NCBI RefSeq assembly: GCF_001293775.1
Contig: NZ_LGLN01000024.1
Coordinates: 79,417 to 143,416 of the forward strand
Reading direction: 5' to 3'
Origin: Pseudomonas syringae pv. cilantro
GTDB taxonomy: Bacteria; Pseudomonadota; Gammaproteobacteria; Pseudomonadales; Pseudomonadaceae
DNA length: 64,000 bases
Position numbers and translations under genes: made by a program. This document shows positions 56,165-64,000 of the stretch, in pieces. Position 1 is the first letter of the stretch, and each line of letters begins with the position of its first letter. The notes under the pieces are model-generated. The model was given only the letters and a program-made list of their open reading frames with translations. It had not been told where the DNA came from and did not search any database.

Positions 56165-57307
56165 TTACAGATCGCCGAAGAAACGCTTCACACCCTCGAA
56201 CCAGCCACTGGCTTTGGGAGAATGAGATTCGTCGTCCTCAAGCGATGTGCGGAACTCTTCAAGCAGTTCACGCTGACGCTTGCTCAGATTGACCGGTGTC
56301 TCGACCGCAACGCGGCACATCAAATCGCCAGCACCACCGCCACGCACCGGAGCCACGCCCTTGCCACGCAAGCGGAACTGCTTGCCGGTCTGGGTACCCT
56401 CTGGAATTTTCAGTTTGACGCGACCATCGAGCGTCGGCACTTCGAGCTCGCCGCCCAGCGCTGCATCGGTAAAGCTGATCGGCACTTCGCAATAAAGATG
56501 CTTGCCGTCACGCTGAAAGATGGCGTGTTCACGGACATTGATCACGACATACAAATCGCCGGTCGGCCCGCCCTGAACACCCGCCTCACCTTCGCCCGAC
56601 AGGCGAATGCGGTCACCGGTATCAACACCTGGCGGCACTTTGACGGCGAGCGTCTTGTACTCTTCGACACGGCCTTCGCCATGGCACGAATCGCACGGAT
56701 CGGAAATGATCTTGCCCTGACCATGGCAACGCGGGCAGGTTTGCTGCACAGAGAAGAAACCCTGCTGCATACGTACCTGACCGATACCGCCACACGTCGG
56801 GCACGTCACCGGAGACGAGCCTTTCTTCGCGCCGCTGCCGTCGCAAGGTTTGCAGTTGACCAGCGTCGGAACACGGATATTCACGGATGTGCCGCGAACC
56901 GCTTCTTCCAGATTCAGCTCCAGCGTGTAGCGCAGATCGCTGCCGCGCTGAGCGCCGCCACGACCACCGCCGCCACCACCGCGGCCACCACCAAAGAAGT
57001 CGCTGAATACGTCACCGAAGATATCGGAGAAGTTGGCACCACCGGCACCGCCGCCAAAACCACCGCCGCCACCCATGCTCGGGTCGACACCGGCGTGGCC
57101 GTACTGATCGTACGCAGCGCGTTTGCTGGCGTCAGACAGTACTTCGTAGGCCTCATTGGCCTCTTTGAACAACTCTTCAGACTCTTTGTCATCAGGGTTA
57201 CGGTCGGGGTGATGCTTCATCGCCAGACGACGGTAGGCCTTTTTCAGGTCCGCCTCGCTGGAGCCTCGCTCCACGCCCAATACTTCGTAGTAATCACGCT
57301 TAGCCAT
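56165..57307 (-). CDS. dnaJ: Chaperone protein DnaJ
   Basis: The 380-residue co-chaperone stimulates DnaK's ATPase. The J domain has HPD at residues 33-35, followed by a Gly/Phe-rich stretch, and the zinc centre has four CxxCxGxG repeats ([32 protein letters not shown]). The C-terminal substrate-binding domains follow. A long 325-base gap separates it from dnaK. Confidence 0.97.
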   Translation of the reverse strand: MAKRDYYEVLGVERGSSEADLKKAYRRLAMKHHPDRNPDDKESEELFKEANEAYEVLSDASKRAAYDQYGHAGVDPSMGGGGGFGGGAGGANFSDIFGDVFSDFFGGGRGGGGGGRGGAQRGSDLRYTLELNLEEAVRGTSVNIRVPTLVNCKPCDGSGAKKGSSPVTCPTCGGIGQVRMQQGFFSVQQTCPRCHGQGKIISDPCDSCHGEGRVEEYKTLAVKVPPGVDTGDRIRLSGEGEAGVQGGPTGDLYVVINVREHAIFQRDGKHLYCEVPISFTDAALGGELEVPTLDGRVKLKIPEGTQTGKQFRLRGKGVAPVRGGGAGDLMCRVAVETPVNLSKRQRELLEEFRTSLEDDESHSPKASGWFEGVKRFFGDL

Positions 57308-57632
57308 AATTCTTCCGCACTCTTGAGGACGTTCGGCGCGCTCTCCTGAGCCTTGCCAAACTCGTTGAGCCCCCTACAGGCCCGGACCCAACTCACGTCG
57401 ATTCAACGATCCTGGTCTTCGTTCAACAGCCAGATCTGACTGACCGAGAAAGCGGCAGAATGATTCGCCACGCAGGAGCGTCGCGATCTTGCCACGTGGC
57501 TTGCGGAGCGAATCCGCACGCCGGAATTTTTGCTTGTTCCAGACACGCCAACGCGGGAGCAAGCTCCCGCGCGGCGACATCCTACCAGCCACCGCTCGAG
57601 AGAGGTCAACCGGCTTTCAAGTGAGCCTGCGC
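57308..57632. other. dnaK-dnaJ intergenic region with REP-like palindrome
   Basis: This 325-base gap holds no supported gene. A strong 20-base palindrome CGCGGGAG-CAAG-CTCCCGCG (57552-57571) resembles the core of Pseudomonas REP elements and may also act as the dnaK terminator. A CTTGAA sequence occurs on the minus strand near 57613-57618 but without a proper sigma-32 -10 partner. I see no other clear promoter. Confidence 0.5.
57552..57571. repeat. REP-like palindrome
   Basis: The perfect 8-bp stem CGCGGGAG / CTCCCGCG with loop CAAG is the same core pattern as the REP at 24299 (GCGAG-CAAG-CTCGC) but with more G/C. A single copy is present here. Confidence 0.6.
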
Positions 57633-59552
57633 TTACTTGGTGTCTTTCACTTCTTCAAACTCGGCGTCGACCACGTCGTCAGCCTTGTTTTCGTCAGCAG
57701 GCTTGCCCGCAGCGGCTGCTTCAGGGTTCTCGGCCTGCTCGGCGTACATCTTCTTAGCGATTGGCGCGGAAACCTTCGACAGCTCCTCGACCTTGGCTTC
57801 GATAGCCGCCTTGTCGTCGCCCTTGATGGCAGCTTCCAGAGCAACCAGCGCAGCGTCGACCGCAGTCTTCTCTTCAGCAGTGACCTTGTCACCCGCGTCA
57901 GCGATCATCTTGCGAGTCGAGTGGACCAGCGCATCACCCTGGTTACGGGCAGAGGCCAGCTCTTCGAACTTGCGATCTTCTTCGGAGTTGACTTCAGCAT
58001 CACGGACCATCTGCTGAATTTCTTCCTCGGACAGACCGGAGTTAGCCTTGATCACGATGGACTGCTGCTTGCCGGTCGCCTTGTCTTTCGCGCCAACGTG
58101 CAGGATGCCGTTTGCGTCGATGTCGAAGGTCACTTCAATCTGTGGCACACCACGTGGAGAAGGTGGAATCTCGGCCAGATCGAACTTGCCCAGCGACTTG
58201 TTCTGCGCCGCTTGCTTACGCTCACCTTGCAGCACGTGAATAGTCACAGCGCTCTGGTTGTCATCGGCAGTCGAGAACACCTGGGATTTCTTGGTAGGAA
58301 TCGTGGTGTTTTTCTCGATCAGCGCAGTCATCACGCCGCCCATGGTTTCGATACCCAGGGTCAGCGGGCTGACGTCGAGCAGCAGAACGTCTTTGACATC
58401 ACCTGCCAGAACCGCGCCCTGAATAGCAGCACCCATGGCAACCGCTTCGTCCGGGTTGACGTCTTTACGTGCTTCTTTACCGAAGAACTCGGTGACCAGC
58501 TTCTGCACCAGCGGCATACGAGTCTGACCACCGACCAGAATCACGTCGTTGATCTTGCTACGGTCGATGCCAGCATCTTTAAGCGCCATTTCGCACGGTG
58601 CGATGGTGCGCTGAACCAGGTCTTCAACCAGCGATTCCAGCTTGGAACGCGAGATTTTGACGACCAGGTGCTTCGGACCGGAAGCGTCTGCAGTAATGTA
58701 CGGCAGGTTGACTTCGGTCTGGGTGCTGGAAGACAGCTCGATCTTGGCTTTTTCGGCAGCTTCTTTCAGACGCTGCATCGCCAGCGGATCACCCTTGAGG
58801 TTCATACCGCTTTCTTTCTTGAATTCGTCGACGAAGTAGTCGATCAGACGAATGTCAAAGTCCTCACCGCCCAGGAACGTGTCGCCGTTGGTGGCCAACA
58901 CTTCGAACTGGTGCTCACCATCGACTTCAGCGATCTCGATGACCGATACGTCGAAAGTACCGCCACCCAGGTCATAAACGATGACAGTGTGGTCGCCCTT
59001 GGCCTTGTCCATACCGTAAGCCAGAGCGGCCGCAGTAGGTTCGTTAATGATGCGCTTGACGTCCAGACCGGCGATACGGCCAGCGTCCTTGGTAGCCTGA
59101 CGCTGACTGTCGTTGAAGTAGGCCGGAACGGTGATCACCGCTTCGGTAACCGCTTCACCGAGATAGTCTTCGGCAGTCTTCTTCATCTTTTTCAGGATTT
59201 CAGCGGAAATCTGAGGAGGTGCCATTTTCTGGCCATTCACTTCAACCCAGGCATCACCGTTGTCAGCCTTGACGATCTTGTAAGGGACCATCTGGATGTC
59301 TTTCTGAACGACTTGCTCGTCGAACTTGCGGCCGATCAGACGCTTTACTGCGTACAGCGTGTTGTGCGGGTTGGTGACCGCCTGGCGCTTGGCGGATTGA
59401 CCGACCAGAATTTCGCCGTCATTGGCGTACGCGATGATCGAAGGCGTAGTACGGGTGCCTTCGGCGTTTTCAATAACCTTGACGTTGCCGTTTTCCAGAA
59501 TGGAGACACAGGAGTTGGTGGTCCCCAGATCGATACCGATAATTCTGCCCAT
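57633..59552 (-). CDS. dnaK: Chaperone protein DnaK (Hsp70)
   Basis: The 639-residue Hsp70 chaperone has the ATPase domain ([41 protein letters not shown]) and the substrate-binding domain ([36 protein letters not shown]). The acidic C-terminal tail ends EFEEVKDTK. The ATG at 59552 gives the family length; a longer frame begins 17 codons earlier in the intergenic hairpin. It lies 110 bases after grpE. Confidence 0.98.
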   Translation of the reverse strand: MGRIIGIDLGTTNSCVSILENGNVKVIENAEGTRTTPSIIAYANDGEILVGQSAKRQAVTNPHNTLYAVKRLIGRKFDEQVVQKDIQMVPYKIVKADNGDAWVEVNGQKMAPPQISAEILKKMKKTAEDYLGEAVTEAVITVPAYFNDSQRQATKDAGRIAGLDVKRIINEPTAAALAYGMDKAKGDHTVIVYDLGGGTFDVSVIEIAEVDGEHQFEVLATNGDTFLGGEDFDIRLIDYFVDEFKKESGMNLKGDPLAMQRLKEAAEKAKIELSSSTQTEVNLPYITADASGPKHLVVKISRSKLESLVEDLVQRTIAPCEMALKDAGIDRSKINDVILVGGQTRMPLVQKLVTEFFGKEARKDVNPDEAVAMGAAIQGAVLAGDVKDVLLLDVSPLTLGIETMGGVMTALIEKNTTIPTKKSQVFSTADDNQSAVTIHVLQGERKQAAQNKSLGKFDLAEIPPSPRGVPQIEVTFDIDANGILHVGAKDKATGKQQSIVIKANSGLSEEEIQQMVRDAEVNSEEDRKFEELASARNQGDALVHSTRKMIADAGDKVTAEEKTAVDAALVALEAAIKGDDKAAIEAKVEELSKVSAPIAKKMYAEQAENPEAAAAGKPADENKADDVVDAEFEEVKDTK

Positions 59553-59591
59553 CTTGACTCTCCCGAAACTTGCAAAATTTGAATGTGGTTG

Positions 59592-59616
59592 CCGCACGTG
59601 CATTTACAACGTGCGG
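59592..59616 (-). terminator. Hairpin between grpE and dnaK
   Basis: CCGCACGT-N9-ACGTGCGG lies in the 110-base grpE-dnaK gap. No strong U-run follows, so it may slow rather than stop transcription between the two chaperone genes. Confidence 0.5.
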
Positions 59617-59662
59617 TAGCTCTTAAACGCTTGACCTTTAAATGGGGGCCTTACAGCTTATT

Positions 59663-60226
59663 TCAAGCCTGCTCGTCAATTGACGGCGTTGCAGGCGATG
59701 GTGCCTTGCTGACCACGACCATGGCCGGGCGCAACAGACGACCATTGAGCTGATAACCCTTCTGAAACACCTTGAGCACCGTGTTGGGCTCTACATCTGC
59801 ACTTTCCTGCATGGCCATTGCCTGGTGCTGATCGGCACTGAACAGCTGACCATGCGGATCAATGGCTTCGAGCTGATAACGCTTGAGGGTGTCCTGAAAC
59901 ATCTTCAAGGTCAGTTCGATGCCTTCGCGCATCGGGCGAATGCTCTCGTCGTCCGGATTGGACAGATCGAGCCCTCGCTCCAGACTGTCGATGATCGGCA
60001 ACAGATCACCGGCAAATTTTTCCAGCGCAAACTTGTGAGCCTTTTCAACATCCTGTTCGGCGCGGCGGCGGACATTCTGCAGATCCGCAGCCACTCGAAG
60101 GGATTGGTCCTGCGCGGCAGCCAGTTGCTCTTCGAGCACCTGCACGCGGGTTGTCAATTCTTCACCCGTACCTGCCTCGGCAGCCTGATCCTGAGCCTGC
60201 GCATCCAGATTCTGTTCGTCAGCCAT
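59663..60226 (-). CDS. grpE: Nucleotide exchange factor GrpE
   Basis: The 187-residue dimer releases ADP from DnaK. It has an N-terminal acidic disordered tail, a long helix ([22 protein letters not shown]), and the C-terminal beta domain with [20 protein letters not shown] and [14 protein letters not shown]. It is the first gene of the grpE-dnaK-dnaJ heat-shock cluster and has a sigma-32 promoter upstream. Confidence 0.96.
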   Translation of the reverse strand: MADEQNLDAQAQDQAAEAGTGEELTTRVQVLEEQLAAAQDQSLRVAADLQNVRRRAEQDVEKAHKFALEKFAGDLLPIIDSLERGLDLSNPDDESIRPMREGIELTLKMFQDTLKRYQLEAIDPHGQLFSADQHQAMAMQESADVEPNTVLKVFQKGYQLNGRLLRPAMVVVSKAPSPATPSIDEQA

Positions 60227-60279
60227 AAGTGTTCTCCTCTAAAAACGTCCGCGATCCCGACTCGCGCTTCTGCCCACCT

Positions 60280-60307
60280 ATATGGGATCGGATTTTTCCG
60301 GTTCAAG
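60280..60307 (-). promoter_or_regulatory. Sigma-32 heat-shock promoter of grpE
   Basis: On the minus strand CTTGAA (60307-60302) is followed after 14 bases by TCCCATAT (60287-60280), matching CTTGAA-N13-15-CCCCATNT at all but one base. It lies 54 bases upstream of the grpE start codon. This is the expected RpoH control of the chaperone operon. Confidence 0.85.
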
Positions 60308-60457
60308 GGGCTCTTGTAATCGAGATACGTATTCCCTGACAAAAAATCCGGATTCAAGCCATGAAGAAACTCGCGTTCCGCAACGAGAGCGACTAAAAAA
60401 CAGTCAGGACCAACCAAAACGAGCTAAGGCGAGGCATTGTCAGCCACAAATAAAACA

Positions 60458-60473
60458 CTGTATAAATAACCAG
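60458..60473 (+). promoter_or_regulatory. LexA (SOS) box upstream of recN
   Basis: CTG-TATAAATAAC-CAG matches the LexA consensus CTG-N10-CAG with an A/T-rich centre, 24 bases before the recN start codon. LexA would repress recN until DNA damage. It lies only about 150 bases from the divergent grpE heat-shock promoter. Confidence 0.85.
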
Positions 60474-60496
60474 ACAATCAGCCCGGGAGCCGCTCA

Positions 60497-62170
60497 ATGC
60501 TGGTGCACCTTTCCGTACATAACTACGCCATCGTCGAACACCTTGATCTTGAACTGGATCGGGGCATGAGCGTCATCACCGGCGAAACCGGTGCCGGCAA
60601 GTCGATCATGCTCGACGCTCTGGGGCTGACACTTGGCGACCGGGCCGACAGCGGCGTGGTCAGGCCGGGGGCTGACAAGGCGGATATCCTCGCCACCTTC
60701 GATCTGGGCGATATTCCCGAGGCCGAGGCCTGGCTGAAAGAGCGCGACCTGGACAACGACGGCCCGTGCATTCTGCGCCGCGTGATCACCGCTGAAGGTC
60801 GTTCGCGCTCTTACATCAACGGCTCGCCCTGCCCTCAGGGTGATCTGAAAGCGCTGGGCGAACTGCTCATCGACATTCACAGCCAGCACGAGCACCAATC
60901 GCTGCTCAAAACCGATACCCACCGACGCCTGCTGGACGAATACGCCGGCGCGACCGACCTCGCGCGACAAGTGCACCTCGCCGCACAGCGCTGGCGCCAG
61001 ACGCGGCAAGAGCTGGAGCGCCTGTCCAACTCTGGCGACGAGCAGCGTGCACGCCATCAGTTGCTCAGCTATCAGCTCGAAGAACTGGAAAGCCTGAGCC
61101 TGGGCGAGAACGAGCTGGAGCAGCTCGAGCAGGAACACAAGGACCTGACCAATGCCGAAAGCCTGCTGAGCATTTGCCGTCAGGTCGTCGAGCAATGCAG
61201 TGAAAGTGATTCCGGCAATGTACTCAACGCCCTGACCGCCAGCCTGCAACGCCTTGGCAGCGTCGACCATTCACCGTCCGCCCTGAGCGAAGCCACAGAC
61301 CTGCTGTCCAGTGCGCAGATTCAGGTAGAAGAAGCGGTCGGTGAGCTGAACCGCTTTCTGGACCACTTCGATGCCGACCCGGCGAGGCTGCAGCAGCTCG
61401 AAGAACGGCTGGACGCCATCTATACACTGGCGCGCAAGCACCGCATCCAGCCGGGCGAAGTGGCGACCCTGCAACAGAAGCTGCTGGATGAAATAGAAAC
61501 ACTGAATGCCAACGACGAATCCATCGAACGGCTGGAGCATGAAGTGCAGGCATTCGCCCGGCACTATCAGGATAAAGCCCGCGAGCTGAGCGATCTGCGC
61601 CACAATTCGGCGACGAAACTGGCCAGCGCTGTAGAACAGGAAATTCATCGTCTGGGCATGCCCGGCGGCCGCTTCCAGATCGAGCTCAAAGCAAACGCCA
61701 GCGTAGAACCCTCGCCTCACGGCCTGGAGCAGGTAGAGCTACTGGTCAGCGCCAACCCCGGCCAACCATTGAAAGCGCTGGCGAAAGTCGCGTCGGGTGG
61801 TGAACTGTCGCGTATCAGCCTGGCGATTCAGGTCATCACTGCCCAGACGTCACGCGTGCCAACCCTGGTATTCGACGAGGTCGACGTGGGCATCGGCGGG
61901 CCGACGGCTGAAATTGTGGGACAGCTGCTGCGTCGCCTGGGCGAGCGCGGCCAGGTCATGACCGTCACTCACCTGCCGCAGGTCGCGGCGCAGGGCCATC
62001 AGCACCTGTTCGTGCACAAGGTGCGGGACAACGACGCGACGCGCACAGCCGTGTCCAAGCTCAGCAAGACTGAACGTATAGAGGAAGTCGCCCGAATGCT
62101 TGGCGGCATCGATCTGACCAAGGAATCGCTGGCTCACGCCAAAAAAATGGTCGTCACGGCTAAAAGCTGA
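60497..62170 (+). CDS. recN: DNA repair protein RecN
   Basis: The 557-residue SMC-like ATPase acts in double-strand-break repair. Walker A GETGAGKS is at residues 29-36, the ABC-type signature VASGGELSRISLA and Walker B TLVFDEVDVGIGG are near residues 430-465, and two long coiled coils lie between them. The LexA box upstream fits its role as a strongly SOS-induced gene. It is convergent with fur. Confidence 0.97.
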   Translation: MLVHLSVHNYAIVEHLDLELDRGMSVITGETGAGKSIMLDALGLTLGDRADSGVVRPGADKADILATFDLGDIPEAEAWLKERDLDNDGPCILRRVITAEGRSRSYINGSPCPQGDLKALGELLIDIHSQHEHQSLLKTDTHRRLLDEYAGATDLARQVHLAAQRWRQTRQELERLSNSGDEQRARHQLLSYQLEELESLSLGENELEQLEQEHKDLTNAESLLSICRQVVEQCSESDSGNVLNALTASLQRLGSVDHSPSALSEATDLLSSAQIQVEEAVGELNRFLDHFDADPARLQQLEERLDAIYTLARKHRIQPGEVATLQQKLLDEIETLNANDESIERLEHEVQAFARHYQDKARELSDLRHNSATKLASAVEQEIHRLGMPGGRFQIELKANASVEPSPHGLEQVELLVSANPGQPLKALAKVASGGELSRISLAIQVITAQTSRVPTLVFDEVDVGIGGPTAEIVGQLLRRLGERGQVMTVTHLPQVAAQGHQHLFVHKVRDNDATRTAVSKLSKTERIEEVARMLGGIDLTKESLAHAKKMVVTAKS

Positions 62171-62187
62171 GCCATAGAAAGCACAAA

Positions 62188-62203
62188 GGCGACCGCGGTC
62201 GCC
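62188..62203 (-). terminator. Terminator of fur
   Basis: GGCGACC-GC-GGTCGCC followed by TTTGTGCTTT on the minus strand lies 11 bases after the fur stop and 17 bases after the recN stop. Confidence 0.7.
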
Positions 62204-62214
62204 CCTGTTGCTGA

Positions 62215-62622
62215 TTACGCCTTCTTGTTACGGACGTAGAGCACCAGATTGTGGTCCACCAGGTCAAAGCCGTGTCTTTCGACAATGGCTTTTTGAAGCT
62301 TCTCGATTTCTTCGTCGAAGAATTCGATCACCTCACCCGATTCCACATTGACCATGTGGTCGTGGTGGCCGCCATCAGCCAGCTCGAACACAGCATGACC
62401 GCCGTCGAAATTGTGGCGCACCACCAGTCCAGCGGACTCGAACTGAGTCAGAACACGGTAAACCGTGGCCAGACCGACGTCCTCGCTGGCCTCCATGAGA
62501 GCCTTGTAGACATCCTCGGCGCTCATGTGGCGTTGCTCTGCAGAATCGAGCATTTGCAGTATTTTGACCCGCGGTAAGGTTACCTTGAGTCCTACTTTAC
62601 GTAGTTCGTTATTTTCAACCAT
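62215..62622 (-). CDS. fur: Ferric uptake regulator Fur
   Basis: The 135-residue iron-sensing repressor has an N-terminal winged helix (LKVTLPRVKILQMLDSAEQR) and a C-terminal dimer domain with metal ligands (GGHHDHMVNVESGEVIEF, and the downstream HGFDLVDHNL). The CXXC zinc pair of E. coli Fur is absent, as in other Pseudomonas Fur proteins. The ATG at 62622 gives exact family length. It is divergent from bamE. A target Fur box lies at 7168-7186. Confidence 0.97.
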   Translation of the reverse strand: MVENNELRKVGLKVTLPRVKILQMLDSAEQRHMSAEDVYKALMEASEDVGLATVYRVLTQFESAGLVVRHNFDGGHAVFELADGGHHDHMVNVESGEVIEFFDEEIEKLQKAIVERHGFDLVDHNLVLYVRNKKA

Positions 62623-62720
62623 GGTCAGCTTTCTCGCAGACGCTGCTTCGCAGCTTCTCTTAATGCAGGTATGATCGGAGTTTACGTTGTCCCAGCCAAG
62701 ATAGTGGAAGTCGCCCACCG

Positions 62721-63242
62721 ATGCAAAACACCAAGCTCTTGCTAACCAGTTTCACCTTCGTGGGACTGCTCGCACTCGCCGGTTGTTCATTCCCCGGGGT
62801 TTACAAAATCGACATCCAGCAGGGTAATGTCGTCACGCAGGACATGATAGACCAGTTACGCCCCGGAATGACCCGGCGGCAAGTACGGTTTATCATGGGC
62901 AATCCCCTGCTGACCGACACTTTCCATGCCGATCGTTGGGATTACCTGTATAGCCTGCAGCCAGGTGGTGGTGAACGCCAGCAAGAGCGCGTCAGCCTGA
63001 TATTCAACGGTAATGACCAACTCGTCAGCCTGTCTGGTGACTTCATGCCTGGCGTCAGCCGCGACGAAGCGATCCTCGGCAAAGGCACTGACGGCACCGC
63101 TCCGGCAGAGGCTCAGCCTCAGCAGAAGCCAGAAGAGCCCGCCAAACCAGGCTCGCTGCTGGATACCATCCAGAAAGACGTCGACAGCGTCGAGACCGTA
63201 CCAGTCCCGACTCAAGAGCCTCTGGACACCAACACCCGCTAG
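62721..63242 (+). CDS. bamE: Outer-membrane assembly lipoprotein BamE
   Basis: The 173-residue lipoprotein of the BAM complex has a signal ending in LLALAGC (lipid Cys22) and the BamE fold ([40 protein letters not shown]). Beyond the conserved ~110 residues it carries a Gln/Pro/Glu-rich tail that is longer than in E. coli BamE (113 residues), as in other Pseudomonas (OmlA). It is divergent from fur, as in P. aeruginosa. Confidence 0.94.
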   Translation: MQNTKLLLTSFTFVGLLALAGCSFPGVYKIDIQQGNVVTQDMIDQLRPGMTRRQVRFIMGNPLLTDTFHADRWDYLYSLQPGGGERQQERVSLIFNGNDQLVSLSGDFMPGVSRDEAILGKGTDGTAPAEAQPQQKPEEPAKPGSLLDTIQKDVDSVETVPVPTQEPLDTNTR

Positions 63243-63260
63243 TCCCGCAGACGCTCAGCA

Positions 63261-63286
63261 AAAAGCCCGGCTCGCCGGGCTTTTTT
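63261..63286 (+). terminator. bamE terminator
   Basis: AAGCCCGGC-TC-GCCGGGCTT followed by TTTTTTG lies 19 bases after the bamE stop. The preceding A-run makes it usable from the other strand, where rnfH converges. Confidence 0.92.
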
Positions 63287-63308
63287 GTGCATGTCATTCA
63301 GCCGGTAT

Positions 63309-63623
63309 TCAGCCGGGCAGCGTCCTTTTCTCACGCGCTTTGGCCGCGCGCAGACGCCTGATTTCCATCGGATCGGCCAGCAAGGGGCGATATATCTCGA
63401 CTCGCTCACCCGCCTCCAGCACTCGCACAGCAGGATCAGCGACCACTTTGCCGAAAATACCTACAGGGCATTGCGCCAGATCCAGCTCGGGAAATTCCCG
63501 ATCCATGCCGCTGAGCGCCAAAGCCTCCCGTACCGACGAGCCTGCCGGCACATCAACCGTCAGCAACACCTGACGCTGAGCCGTGGCATACACCACTTCG
63601 ATCTGAATCGACGCCTCAGCCAT
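63309..63623 (-). CDS. rnfH: RnfH family ubiquitin-like protein
   Basis: The 104-residue protein of the RnfH (UPF0125) family has a beta-grasp fold: IQIEVVYATAQRQVLLTVDV, EFPELDLAQCPVGIFGKVV, and GERVEIYRPLLADPMEIRR. Its function is unknown. It overlaps the ratA gene by eight bases and usually follows it, forming the ratA-rnfH pair near smpB. Confidence 0.92.
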   Translation of the reverse strand: MAEASIQIEVVYATAQRQVLLTVDVPAGSSVREALALSGMDREFPELDLAQCPVGIFGKVVADPAVRVLEAGERVEIYRPLLADPMEIRRLRAAKAREKRTLPG

Positions 63624-64000
63624 GCAGCTCTTTCGCGCGCTGACAGAACGCATCCACCAGCGTATTGGCCGCCTGATTGAATAATGGCCCCAAGGTGGCG
63701 CGAACAATCGTCCCCGCGTAATCGAAAGACAGGTCAAGGCTGATCTTGCAGGCTTTTTCACCCAGCGGCTTGAAGGTCCAGACGCCATGAAACTGCTCGA
63801 ACGGCCCTTCGACCAGGTCCATCACAATCGATTCGCCGGGCACCAGCGTGTTGCGCGTCATGAATTTCTGACTCAGGCCGCCCTTGGCGATCTCCAGACT
63901 GGCGCGCATTTGCGACTCGCTGGCATCAAGCACAGTCGCCGAAGAGCACCACGGCAGAAACTCGGGATAACGGGCCACATCATTGACCAGGTCATAAAGG
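63616..64000 (-). CDS. ratA: RatA / START-domain ubiquinone-binding protein, 5' end cut
   Basis: The gene runs off the right edge; the frame extends to the last bases as LYDLVNDVARYPEFLPWCSS, the typical N-terminal region of the COQ10/RatA family, so the few residues before it lie outside the window. In E. coli RatA is proposed to block 70S assembly; homologues bind ubiquinone. It is followed by rnfH with an eight-base overlap. The neighbouring smpB is expected just outside. Confidence 0.9.
   Translation of the reverse strand, partial: LYDLVNDVARYPEFLPWCSSATVLDASESQMRASLEIAKGGLSQKFMTRNTLVPGESIVMDLVEGPFEQFHGVWTFKPLGEKACKISLDLSFDYAGTIVRATLGPLFNQAANTLVDAFCQRAKELHG

Noticed and set aside
57600..57632. 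Sigma-32 promoter for dnaJ
   Set aside because: CTTGAA is present on the minus strand but no CCCCATNT-like sequence follows at 13-15 bases.
62215..62622. Fur missing the CXXC zinc pair taken as a defect
   Set aside because: Pseudomonas Fur proteins are known to lack these cysteines, and length and other metal ligands are normal.

Overview
The window is a stretch of conserved core chromosome from a gammaproteobacterium of the genus Pseudomonas, most probably the P. syringae group. The evidence is gene order (kdsC-lptCAB-rpoN-hpf-ptsN-rapZ-ptsO; mreBCD-maf-rng-yhdP-nit-tldD; initiator tRNA-rimP-nusA-infB-rbfA-truB-rpsO-pnp; grpE-dnaK-dnaJ-dapB-carAB-greA), protein sequences that look like Pseudomonas versions, and Pseudomonas-type REP palindromes. 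No prophage, insertion sequence, CRISPR array or genomic island is visible, and base composition looks even throughout. The species call is inference; the genus call is firm.

Layout. 1-5832 (+): 3' end of kdsC, LPS transport genes lptC-lptA-lptB, sigma-54 (rpoN), ribosome hibernation factor, and the nitrogen PTS genes ptsN-rapZ-ptsO. 5856-7186 (-): a probable relic of a ZIP metal transporter, sodA and a small helical-repeat gene behind a Fur box. 7395-20706 (mostly -): tldE, darP (+), tldD, a nitrilase-fold hydrolase, the giant AsmA-like YhdP, RNase G, Maf, and the mreBCD cell-shape operon. 20912-24121 (+): gatCAB amidotransferase. 24213-34000: a looser accessory stretch with a REPIN, RlpA-like lipoprotein, a CaCA-family antiporter lacking its usual ion-binding glutamates, a carboxymuconolactone decarboxylase-like protein, an AEC transporter, a Tat-exported PhoD phosphatase, a methyltransferase, a DUF748 giant protein, a DUF2845 protein and a BON protein. 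34293-48825 (-): pnp through ftsH, covering RNA decay, translation initiation, transcription termination, two tRNAs, SecG, TpiA, GlmM and FolP. 49010-60226 (mainly -): rlmE, yhbY (+), greA, carB, carA, dapB, dnaJ, dnaK, grpE. 60497-64000: recN, fur, bamE, rnfH and the partial ratA gene.

Functionally the window joins envelope construction (Lpt, YhdP, Mre, BamE, GlmM), stress control (sigma-54/PTS-Ntr, Fur/SodA, heat-shock chaperones, SOS-controlled RecN) and the transcription-translation machinery. Regulatory elements read directly from sequence are a Fur box before the orfX-sodA pair, a sigma-32 promoter before grpE, a LexA box before recN, a GG-N10-GC sigma-54-like element before rpoN itself, and an intrinsic terminator in the carA leader.

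I found no wholly new multigene system. The most interesting points are: an apparent AUU start codon for mreC; a CaCA antiporter whose two signature glutamates are replaced by Gln and Ala; a possible sigma-54-type element upstream of rpoN; a probable internally deleted ZIP gene; a REPIN with compensatory stem changes; and a perfect 11-bp inverted repeat inside the folP coding start.
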